A DNA stretch of 64,000 bases from Sternotherus odoratus. Its lineage: Eukaryota > Chordata > Testudines > Kinosternidae. Numbering within the stretch: the stretch's first letter is position 1; each line of letters starts with the position of its first letter. The stretch is from positions 2,681,001 through 2,745,000 of the forward strand of contig JAVMKO010000006.1 in the NCBI GenBank assembly GCA_032164245.1, written 5' to 3'. Shown one piece after another: positions 23,501-32,000 of the stretch. Below the pieces are notes generated by a model. It made no database searches. It saw nothing but the letters and a program-made list of their open reading frames with translations, and had not been told where the DNA came from. The translations under genes and the position numbers were made by a program.

Positions 23501-24864
23501 ATGACTGCCTTAGGAGTCACAACAGGTACATGCTATTCCAATGTGAAGTTGAGTGTCTCTTTAAATAGATTAATATTATTTTCACACTTTCAAATGAAAA
23601 GCAGCAAGAATGTTGCTCAAACTTTCAAAAACAAAAATATGCTTCAGCTACCAAACGCTTCAGCCAAACAGGCAAATGGTTTGGAGAATGAGGAAAAGAG
23701 ACCAGAGCAAAAACCATCTGTTTTCAGTCACAAGCAAGCACTACAATAACAAAAGGCTCTTTGTCCCACACAGGTCCAGGAAAGGCCGGTACCCACCTGA
23801 GTTTCAAAGAGTTGGTTATAGGCCGTAACTAACTGGTCCTTGGTCGCAGTCTTGGCTACGTTTTTTATTTGCCCCAGTAACTTGTGTTCTGCAAGAAACT
23901 AGAGACAAGAAGGGGCAATTTAGCTGAGTTGTCAGGGCTTTCCACCTCCAGCGCAGTGCAGAGAGCCCTGAAAAGGCCCTGGGGTGCTGGCCTCACTGGG
24001 CGTTGCACTCGGGGAGCTGGGGGCTCTCACAGAAGGGGTGTCTGGGGGCGGGGGTGTCCGGGTTGGGTGGAGTTGGAAGTGGGGGTGTCATGGGGACTGG
24101 CTGGGGTGGAGTCGGGGGGTCATGGAATCTAGTTAAGATGGAGCTGGAGGTGGTCATGGGGTCAGTCAGGGGCTGGGCCAGAGGAGGGAGTGGAGGGTGG
24201 GTATGGGATCCTGCAGGGTGAGTGGGAGGTGGGAGGGGAGCTTCAGGTGATACGACTCGGGGCGGGGGGGGGGGGGGGAGAAACAGGTCGGACCCGACCC
24301 GGGGTGAGGCGCGGGGGGGAGGGGGGGTCGGATCCGACCCGGGGTGAGGCGCGGGGAGGGGGTCGGATCCGACCCGGGGTGAGGCGCGGGGAGGGGGTCG
24401 GATCCGACCCGGGGTGAGGCGCGGGGAGGGGGGGGGTCGGATCCGACCCGGGGTGAGGCGCGGGGAGGGGGGGGGGTCGGATCCGACCCGGGGTGAGGCG
24501 CGGGGAGGGGGGGGGGTCGGATCCGACCCGGGGTGAGGCGCGGGGAGGGGGGGGGGTCGGATCCGACCCGGGGTGAGGCGCGGGGAGGGGGGGGGTCGGA
24601 TCCGACCCGGGGTGAGGCGCGGGGGGGGGGGGGTCGGATCCGACCCGGGGTGAGGCGCGGGGGGGGGGGGTCGGAGGGCCGCAGGGTCCGTCCGCGCCTT
24701 GCGCAGCGGGTCTGTGGAGGGCGCGAAGCCGCTGCAGCGACCCCGCCCCCCCCCCGTACCGCCTGCGCCGCGTGCTCCTGCAGGAACTTGATCAGATCCT
24801 TCTTGGGCAGCGCCTCGCTGCGCAGCTCCTCGGCGCTCCACTGCCGCGGCGGGGCCGCCGCCAT
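17468..24864 (-). CDS. FKBP3: FKBP3 (FKBP25), complete coding gene, 7 exons (gene span)
   Basis: FKBP3 is the nuclear FK506-binding peptidyl-prolyl cis-trans isomerase FKBP25, which binds nucleic acid and chromatin partners. Seven exons (24864-24760, 23898-23797, 22663-22556, 21649-21514, 20467-20400, 19216-19119, 17522-17468) join to 672 nt, which is 223 residues plus TGA; the human protein has 224. The N-terminus [20 protein letters not shown] opens the basic tilted helix bundle (about residues 1-73). A charged linker (about 74-125) follows, then the FKBP domain (about 126-223). Residues matching the FKBP pocket are Y134, F144, D145, V170, I171, W174 and Y197. The Lys-rich loop SKKKKGAKP (152-160) fits the nuclear-targeting loop known in FKBP25. 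The protein ends VDIE where I recall VDID in human. The ATG lies in the divergent promoter shared with FANCM. No defect is seen. Confidence 0.97.
17955..18325. mobile_element. GC-rich hAT-like fragment with purine-rich tandem sequence
   Basis: It has GGTCCAAAGTCCGGCCCGGG and GGCCCGC motifs typical of reptile hAT MITEs. After these come a GAGGCAAGG-type tandem stretch and a 20-G run. Clear inverted ends are not visible. It lies in FKBP3 intron 6. Confidence 0.4.
18326..18540 (-). mobile_element. CR1-like fragment, antisense
   Basis: Stretches such as GTGATCCAGCCCTTGTC, AACTTCTGGCAGTCAGAGGC and CATTGATGGACAG resemble the antisense CR1 family found at 26723 in this window. Confidence 0.55.
18541..19118. 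other. FKBP3 intron 6, remaining part, nothing recognised
   Basis: Open frames on both strands here overlap each other and have no recognisable domain or conservation signal. Confidence 0.5.
19119..19216 (-). CDS. FKBP3: FKBP3 exon 6
   Basis: It encodes [19 protein letters not shown] then [13 protein letters not shown], including the pocket Trp and the 80s-loop Tyr. It ends two bases into a Lys codon at a GTATCC donor. Confidence 0.94.
19217..20399. other. FKBP3 intron 5, nothing recognised
   Basis: Apart from the flanking splice sites I see no repeat or coding signal. Confidence 0.55.
20400..20467 (-). CDS. FKBP3: FKBP3 exon 5
   Basis: It completes the split Ser codon and encodes [19 protein letters not shown] and IRG, ending at GGG|GTAAGT. 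It carries the Val-Ile pair of the FKBP pocket. Confidence 0.95.
20468..22555. other. FKBP3 introns 4 and 3 (around exon 4), nothing recognised
   Basis: Exon 4 (21514-21649) interrupts this stretch. The 141-residue frame at 22088-22513 has no recognisable domain. Confidence 0.5.
21514..21649 (-). CDS. FKBP3: FKBP3 exon 4
   Basis: It encodes [19 protein letters not shown] then [19 protein letters not shown], the first strands of the FKBP fold with Tyr134, Phe144 and Asp145. It ends one base into a Ser codon at GTAAGG. Confidence 0.95.
22556..22663 (-). CDS. FKBP3: FKBP3 exon 3
   Basis: Thirty-six in-phase codons, [19 protein letters not shown] through EEIVDE, form the charged linker. The acceptor is TTACAG and the donor GTTTGT. 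Confidence 0.94.
22855..22950 (-). mobile_element. Penelope-type tail fragment, antisense
   Basis: The minus strand reads CCCAGATCAGAAGAAGAGAT then CCAACAGAAGTTGATCCAAT, the same tail family as 63130-63215. It lies in FKBP3 intron 2. Confidence 0.5.
23035..23125 (+). mobile_element. CR1 fragment, sense
   Basis: GATGGACCTTTGGTCTGATC with CACCTGGCATTGGCCACTGT is the complement of the CR1 segment at 29228, in the opposite orientation. Confidence 0.65.
23797..23898 (-). CDS. FKBP3: FKBP3 exon 2
   Basis: It encodes [18 protein letters not shown] through NQLFETQ (34 codons, phase 0 at both ends) between a TCTCTAG acceptor and a GTGGGT donor. It completes the N-terminal helix bundle. Confidence 0.95.
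24285..24680. repeat. G-rich minisatellite in FKBP3 intron 1, about 35-40-bp unit, about 10 copies
   Basis: Each unit has the palindrome TCGGATCCGA, then CCCGGGGTGAGGCGCGGGG and a variable run of 5 to 12 G. Copies differ mainly in G-run length. The array ends about 70 bp from the FKBP3 exon 1 donor. It creates a long, meaningless minus-strand reading frame. Confidence 0.9.
24760..24864 (-). CDS. FKBP3: FKBP3 exon 1 (ATG)
   Basis: The ATG at 24864-24862 opens 35 codons that end in EHAAQA at a GCG|GTACGG donor. The start matches the human MAAA start. A G-rich minisatellite begins about 70 bp into the following intron. Confidence 0.95.
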
Positions 24865-24955
24865 CTTGCTGCGCCCCCCGACTCTGTTGCAGGGGCTCGC
24901 GCGGCGCCTGGCCGCGTGCGTGAGGGGCGGGGCTTCGCTGTGCGGACACTGTCCG

Positions 24956-25120
24956 GGCTTGGTGGGCGGGGGCAGAGCGTGGGGGAGGTGCTGGGGTTGG
25001 TGGGCGGGGGCAAAGCGTGGGGGAGGTGCTGGGGTCGGTGGGCGGGGCCAGAGCGTGGGGGAGGTGCTGGGGTTGGTGGGCGGGGCCAGAGCATGGGGGA
25101 GGTGCTGGGGTTGGTAGGCG
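24956..25120. repeat. Promoter minisatellite, about 38-bp unit, four copies
   Basis: The unit GGTTGGTGGGCGGGG followed by C(A)AGAGCGTGGGGGAGGTGCTG is repeated about four times with small changes, just upstream of FKBP3. Each unit has GGGCGG (GC-box-like) and several G runs. Confidence 0.8.
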
Positions 25121-25226
25121 GGGTCTAAACTCGGGTTGTTTATGAAGTCCTGGGGGCTTTAGCAAGCGCTTGGGTTGCACGTACCTTCCCTTAAATTAGG
25201 GGAGTTGGTCCGTCCCTTAGCCACGG

Positions 25227-25245
25227 ACTACATTTCCCAGCATGC
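25227..25245 (+). promoter_or_regulatory. ZNF143/THAP11-type site 1
   Basis: ACTACATTTCCCAGCATGC closely matches the long SBS element ACTACAATTCCCAGCATGC bound by ZNF143 and co-occupied by THAP11. Confidence 0.8.
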
Positions 25246-25268
25246 CACAGCGCCTGTCAGCCTCCATG

Positions 25269-25287
25269 ACTACATTTCCCAGCATGC
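25269..25287 (+). promoter_or_regulatory. ZNF143/THAP11-type site 2
   Basis: This is an exact repeat of site 1, 42 bp downstream and in the same orientation. The flank GCxGCAGCGCCT is also shared, suggesting local duplication. Confidence 0.8.
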
Positions 25288-25321
25288 CGCAGCGCCTCTC
25301 GCCCCACAGAAGCCCTGAATG

Positions 25322-25340
25322 ACTACATTTCCCGGCGTGC
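25322..25340 (+). promoter_or_regulatory. ZNF143/THAP11-type site 3
   Basis: ACTACATTTCCCGGCGTGC differs from sites 1 and 2 at two positions. It is the copy closest to FANCM, 126 bp upstream of the ATG. Confidence 0.7.
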
Positions 25341-25465
25341 TGCGGGGGCCGGCAGCCCTCAGAGCGTGGCGGGATTTTCAAGCGCTCCCGGAAGCCGCTG
25401 GCCCCAAGATGGCGGCGGGGACTCCGGCGGGCGCTGACTGAGGGGCCGGGCGTTCCTCACAGAGC

Positions 25466-26015
25466 ATGAGCGGCGGCGGCGGCGGGCAGAGGACGCTGTT
25501 CCAGAGCTGGGGAGCCCGCGTTCGCCGCGCCCCAGAGGCACCCTCGGGACCTCGGCGGGAGGCGGCTCCCCGTCCCGCCCCTTGCCCCGGCGGAGGGGTG
25601 TGGGGCCCGCCGCCCCGGCCCGGCCCGGAGGTTGAGGAGGAGGAGGAGGCGGCGGACGATGACTTGCTGCTGGCGGCGGCGGACGAGGCCGAGCGGGGCC
25701 CGGGCGCGGCGCCCCCCGCGGGCGGCGGGTTCTGCGCGGCGGCGGGCTCGCTGTGGATCTACCCCACCAACTGGCCGGTGCGCGGCTACCAGGAGCGCAT
25801 GGCGCGGGCGGCGCTGCTGGCCAACACGCTGGTCTGCCTGCCCACCGGCCTGGGCAAGACCTTCATCGCCGCCGTGGTCATGTACAACTTCTACCGCTGG
25901 TTCCCCTCCGCCAAGGTGCTCTTCCTGGCGCCCACCAAGCCGCTGGTGGCGCAGCAGATGGAGGCCTGCGCCCGCGTCATGGGCATCCCTCCGCACCACA
26001 TGGCCGAGATGACAG
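25466..26015 (+). CDS. FANCM: FANCM exon 1 (ATG, Walker A)
   Basis: The ATG opens 183 codons plus one base, ending at ACAG|GTAGGC. It encodes the low-complexity N-terminus, [14 protein letters not shown] (Q-motif region), PTGLGKT and FLAPTKPLV (motif Ia). GC content is very high, as in many CpG-island first exons. Confidence 0.95.
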
Positions 26016-29000
26016 GTAGGCGGCCCCGCTCGGGCGCGGGAGTGGAGACGGCCCCGCCGGGGAGCTGCCGGCTGAGGCGGAACGCAGCGCTGGGAGGCCG
26101 CGGGGACCCGTCGCCTCCGCGCTAGTCGTGGGCCTTTGCAGGCTGATGACATTGGCACTGTGGAGATGGGTCTTAGCGCGTCTCCTTACTGGCTGTGTTC
26201 TGTCTGTCTCCGGGGGGGAGCCGTTCTGGGGTCTCCCCCCCCGCCGCCGACACGGAAACTAACCGGCATATGAAGAATCAGAGAGGTAGTGGTGTTAGTT
26301 TGGAATTGCAGAAGTGACAGTCCAGTGGCACCCTAAAGACTAAAGTATTGAAGCACAAGCTTTTGTGGGCTAATACCCACTTCGTCGGATATTATTAGCC
26401 CACGAAAGCTTATGCTTCAATACTTTAGTTAGTCTTTAAGGTGCCACAGGACTCTTTGTCACTTACCAGCAGATGCCAGCTGGTGGTGTCAAACATCCAT
26501 AGAAGCCACAGGCTTCTCATCCATCCCCTTTCTTTGCTGGCTTTTTGTGGCCATGCCTGTGTGCTCCATTTCTAAGAGCTGATAAAGACAGTACTGTATA
26601 CTGAAATGCAAAGGTATCCTGCTCTCATGTTCAGATATGCATCCCTTTTATTTTCTGAGTATAGTTTCCCTTTGCAGTCAAAAGTAGATTGTGTCTGAAG
26701 GTTCATGAGAATCCTTTAATAGTATAAGAACATAAGAGTGGCTCAGGATCAGACCAAAGGTCCATCTAGCCCAGAATCTTGTCTTCCGACAGTGGCCAGT
26801 CCCAGGTGCCCCAGAGGGAATGAACAGAACAGGGAATCAATCATCAAGTGATCCATCCCGTCACCCATTCCCAACTTCCCTAAGGGATGTCTCTGTCCAA
26901 ACCACATGCTCCTCCACACTTGTGGCTTTCCCATGGCCCTTAATTTAAAAACTGCTCTCTAGCCTTTTTAATTTTAAGTGCCAGCAATTTGGTTCCATTT
27001 TGGCTTAGGTAGAGCCTTTTCTTCTTGTATAGGCTCCCCCTTTCCCAAAAGTTTTCCCAGTTCCTAATAAATCTAAACGCCACCTCCCTACAGCATTTTC
27101 TTGTGCATGCATTGAGACCCTGCAGTTCTTCCTGTCTAACTGGCCCTGCACATGGACTGTAAAGTGCTTAATTTAAATGGACGTGGTAAGGTTGAAAGGC
27201 TAAAAAACTTCATCCACCTGTTGCAGCAGATGGGTATTAATCCATATTTCCTAAGTAAGAAAAAGCATAGCCCCAATTAGAGTTTATCACTTGAAATTTA
27301 GATGGATTAAATTAAGAGTAATATTGGGTTTTGTCAGTCAACCAATGAGTTTGTTTAAAAGGAATCTGAAATGTGCATTGTAAGCGCACTTGTGAGCAGT
27401 GTGTTGATTGTGATAGAATTTTTAAAGTCAGCTGTTCATTTATGCTGTTCTGGAAGTTTAGTGATATCAAACTCATTTGGAGGAAAGGGCTGAATTCTGT
27501 ATATGATGTCCCATGGACTGAGAGAGAAAATCAGGGCTGGTTACTCCTCACAATGCGATGCATTCTGGTCTTGAGGCTTGTGCTCAAGGCCCCGGGGGTA
27601 ATATGGCCTTTAAGTAGAAATTAAATGTTTCAGTAGTTTTATTTGTTCAGTGCTTTATAACATTCATCATCACTCAGTGAGGAAAATATGCTTTAGGTTT
27701 ACCATTATTTCTTTTCTTTTCCTTTCCCATTCTTAATTTTCCCTCCTCCCTTCTCTGCGTTTGTCTTTTGTTCTTTTCTCTACAGTTCCTTCTGTGCAGC
27801 AACTTCCATTTTCCAGCTTCCATTACTACTCTGTACTCTCATTTCAGTCATTAAAGTAAATCACTAGTTAAAATTGACACTAAAGCATCATCTGTGACTT
27901 CCGTGACCTCCATGACAGACTTTCAGCTTCAGTGGTGAACTACTCTCAATTATAGTGGAGCAGTAGGGAGACCATAATTCAGGTTGTATCAATTTTCAAC
28001 TCCACAGGATGCTCACACCTCTTACCTAAACTGTAAACCTGTGATGTTTACTGGCTTAATCAATACACAGAGTAATCTCTTCTCAACCGTATTATCCAAA
28101 AGGTGAACTAAATATTTCTAGAAATCTCTATTACCCATATTTAAAAGTTTTCCTTCTTTCCTGAAGGTGAGGGTGAGCATGAACTTCAACTTGTGTAGCT
28201 TGCCACTGATTAGGGCAGGGGTCTCAAACTCAAATGACCATGAGGGCCGCATGAGGACTAGTGCACTGGCCCGAGGGCCGCACCACTGACACACACACAT
28301 ACCCTCGCTGCCCCGGCTCCGCCCCCACTCCACCCCTTCCAAGAGGTCCCACCCCTGCCCCACCTCCTCCTCTGAGCACGCAGCTCCCCATTCCCTCCTG
28401 GAAAGCACTAGGCACCACCAACAGCTGTTTGGCAAACAAAGCAAGAGCAATATAGGAAGTCCAGAGCTAGAAACACGCGCGGTCCAGGCAGCAGAGAAGC
28501 CTCCACTTCTGGCCCCTCCGTCCTGCAAACTGCTATGGGGGGAACCGGGGGGGAGGAGGGGCGCCAGGAAGCTTGGCGGGCCGCAGGGAAGGGCTTTGGG
28601 GGCCGCATGTGGCCCCCGGGCCGCATGTTTGAGACCCCTGGATTAGGGGATCTTCAGGGTATGTCTACATGCGGAGTTAGGGATGTGATTCCCAGCTCAT
28701 GTATGCATGCTCCTGCTAGATCAGCGAGCGCTAAGGTAAGTATAAATAGTAGTGGAGCTCTGGTAGCTTGGGCAGCTGACACAGAATGGGCGGTAGCAAG
28801 CTACGCCAAAGATGTACCTGCTGGTTTCAGTCAGGTTTATGCTCAGAGCAGCTGTGCCATTGTCCATGCTGCCACAGCTACATTACTATTTATACTTGTG
28901 CTAGCTCAGTGAGAGTGAGTATGTGTATGTGACCTGGGAATCACACCCCTCTCATGTAGTGTAGATGTAACCTTAAAGTAATGCAGTGTTCCCTATTCTC

Positions 29001-32000
29001 AAATTAATTTTCCCTTTCCTCATTTCAAGCTGCCACTGATCTAAACTTGGGCTTGATCTATGGCACCTGTAACATAGCAGATTGTACTCTCCATGGAACC
29101 TTTGGGGCATCCTATTCTTCTAAGTGAAGTATTTCATACTTATTATAATAAACTTAGGCCTTGAGTCACTCAGCAGATGAAATGCCAGTAAAAACTGTTC
29201 AGACTTAAAAAGGCACATTCCCCTGTTGAACATAAGAAAGGCCATACTGGGTCAGACCAAAGGTCCATCTAGCCCAGTTCTCTGTCTTCTGACAGTGGCC
29301 AAAGCTAGGTGCCCCAGAGAGAATATATTCCAATTCCAATACATATTTTTTGAGATAGGGCAACCACATCTGCACGCAGTATTCAAGGTGTGGGCGTGCC
29401 ATGAATTTATGTAGAGGCAATATATTTTCTGTCTTATCTATCCCTTTCTTAATGATTCCCAACATTGTGTCATCTTTTTTGACTGCCGCGGCACACTGAG
29501 TGGGTGTTTCCAGACAACTATCCACAATGACTCCAAGATTTCTCTCTTGAGTGGCAACAACTAGTTGAAGTCAGTAATAGTGTTTTTGTTTTTTCAGGGG
29601 GTACCCAGGTTCTCAATCGGAAGGAAATCTGGTGCAATAAGAGGGTCTTTTTTCTTACTCCTCAAATAATGGTAAATGATCTTTCTCGTGGAACGTGTCC
29701 TGCTGCAGAAATAAAATGTCTGGTTATTGATGAAGCCCACAAAGCTCTTGGAAACTATGCCTACTGCCAGGTAATGGTTGACTAATGTGAACTACACAAT
29801 CGTATGAGCCATTCTTTGTGCAATCATAGATAATTTAAGCACAAATGTAGATTGCGCTGCAGTTTTTTAAACTGAGGATTTTGGTAAGAAATTAACAAAG
29901 GCAAAACAGTATTTTATGGCTTAATACCTTCATACAAGTAATGGATAACTTGCATGCAACCAGAATGTACACAAGATGCTGCGCATTCTAACTGTATTAT
30001 GAAATCTTAAGTAGATGGGGAGATGAGCTTTTTGTATGGTTGGGTATAGGACTGCATTTTCTGTTCAGAAATTAATTTATAAACCATAGATTGTAAGAAA
30101 TTAAAAATGCATTTGTAGGGTGGGGCTGTTTCTACAGACCATGGGCATGTTTGAGCACATGATCTACTGCAATCTGCCTGGCATGTATCGGCAAGGAGTT
30201 AAACCTTTAAATAGGAGACCCCAGTGGCAGAAGTCTTTGATATTGCACATTAAACCACATTTCTGAAAAAAATGTATTTAAATTGAGCTAAATTCTGAGC
30301 CCAGTATGACCCACTGTTGTCCCTTCAGTTAAGGTCTTGTCTCATGCAGTGAAAGTTGAAGTATCTTGGCTAAATCTTTCTCTATCAATACTTCGCTTTA
30401 AAGTTGTGAAGCAAGTCATATATTGAGAAACTTGCAATGAACTTATGTGGCATGAGATTGTTCCCTATTAGATCTTCACATAGGAAAACTGACAAGCAGC
30501 AGACTTGTATAATGTGGCACATAAAGGAAAATGTTGAAGCTTCATTTTTTATTAGAACTAAAGCAGACAACAGGCTTGTTCACCATAACTGCACCTCCTC
30601 CTTCCTGCAGCCCTCCCCAATTTCAAACCCTTAAGTAATATTTTGTAATAATGTAAATGTACAGGTTTTGTTGCTTTCTGAGCATCTGACAAAGGATGAA
30701 CTACTTTTTTATTCTATTAAAGTCCAAAATTGCATTATTATTATTTATTATTATTATTATTTATTTTAACCATTGGTCGTTTACCTCTGTTGTGCGGAAA
30801 CAAGACTCACAGTTCATTGAGAATTTTGTGAGCTTACTTAATCCAGAGTAGTGGTTCCAAGCTTCCTTTGTCACCTTTGCTGTGGAATTGGCATATAAAA
30901 TGCTTCTCTAATACTTTTTACTTGTTCTGTCTTGCTATACTGGGGTATGGCTACCATCACTTTTTAATGTGTATATTTAATTCCCTTATCCTCTTCTTTC
31001 TGCTGGTTTTTACTTTCTGTATTTAAAAAAAAAATGTTTGATATTTGTAGCACTTTTCTGTGCCCTTCCAGTGGTTCACATACTTTCCCCCACTCAGCTT
31101 GACTGCCTGTTGGTCACAGTGTTTCATAGAATATTAAGGTTGGAAGGGACCTCTGGAGGTCATCTAGTCCAACCCCCTGCTCAAAGCAGGACCAATCCCC
31201 AACTAAATCATTGCAGCCAGGGCTTTATCAAGCCTCACCTTAAAAACCTCTAAGGAAGGTGATTTTACCACCCCCCTAGGTAACCCATTCCAATGCTTGA
31301 CCACCCTTCTAGTGAAAAAGATTTTCCTAATATCCAATCTAAACCTTCCCAACTGCAACTCGAGACCATTACTCCTTGTTCAGTCATCTGCTACCACTGA
31401 GAACAGTCTAGCTCCATCCTCTTTAGAACCCCCTTTCAGGTAGTTGAAAGCAGCTATCAAATCCTCCCCCAGTCTTCTCTTCTGTAGACTAAACAATCCC
31501 AGTTCTCTCAGCCTCTCATAAGTCATGCACTCGAGGCCCCTAATCATTTTTGTTGCCCTTCTCTGGACTCTTTCCAATTTCTCCACATCCTTCCTGTAGT
31601 GTGGGCCCCAAAATTGGACACAGTACTCCAGATGAGGTCTCACCAATGTCGAATAGAGGGGAACAATCACGTCCCTCGATCTGCTGGCAATGCCCCTACT
31701 TATACAGCCCAAAATGCCATTAGCCTTCTTGGCAACAAGGGCACACTGTTGACTCATATCCAGTGTCTCATCCACTGTAATCCCTAGGTCCTTTTCTGCA
31801 GAACTGCTGTCTAGCCATTCGGTCCCTAGTCTGTAGCAGTGCATGGGATTCTTCCATCGTAAGTGCAGGACTCTGCACTTCTCCTTGTTGAACCTCATCA
31901 AATTTCCTTTGGCCCAGTCCTCTAATATGTCTAGGTCCCTCTGTATCCTATCCCCACGCTCCAGGGTATCTACCACTCCTCCCAGTTTAGTGTCATCTGC

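Larger units (their letters stand above)
24865..25465. promoter_or_regulatory. Divergent FKBP3/FANCM promoter (CpG-rich)
   Basis: The start codons of FKBP3 (-) and FANCM (+) are only 601 bp apart. The interval is GC- and CpG-rich, has no obvious TATA box, and contains three copies of a ZNF143/THAP11-type element. A G-rich minisatellite sits on the FKBP3 side. This is the layout of a housekeeping bidirectional promoter. Co-regulation is inference. Confidence 0.8.

Noticed and set aside
24285..24680. Possible CRISPR-like array
   Set aside because: Units are contiguous tandem repeats without unique spacers, in a vertebrate intron.
23993..25180. Long Pro/Arg-rich open frames on both strands (up to 395 codons)
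   Set aside because: They arise from the tandem minisatellites, whose unit length keeps frames open, and they overlap real FKBP3 exon 1.
25632..26012. Arg-rich alternative frame over FANCM exon 1
   Set aside because: A shadow of the GC-rich coding frame of FANCM.
27180..27255. Peptide [11 protein letters not shown] in FANCM intron 1, reminiscent of a downstream FANCM motif
   Set aside because: Wrong position (before exon 2), flanking residues do not match, and there are no splice sites; judged chance.
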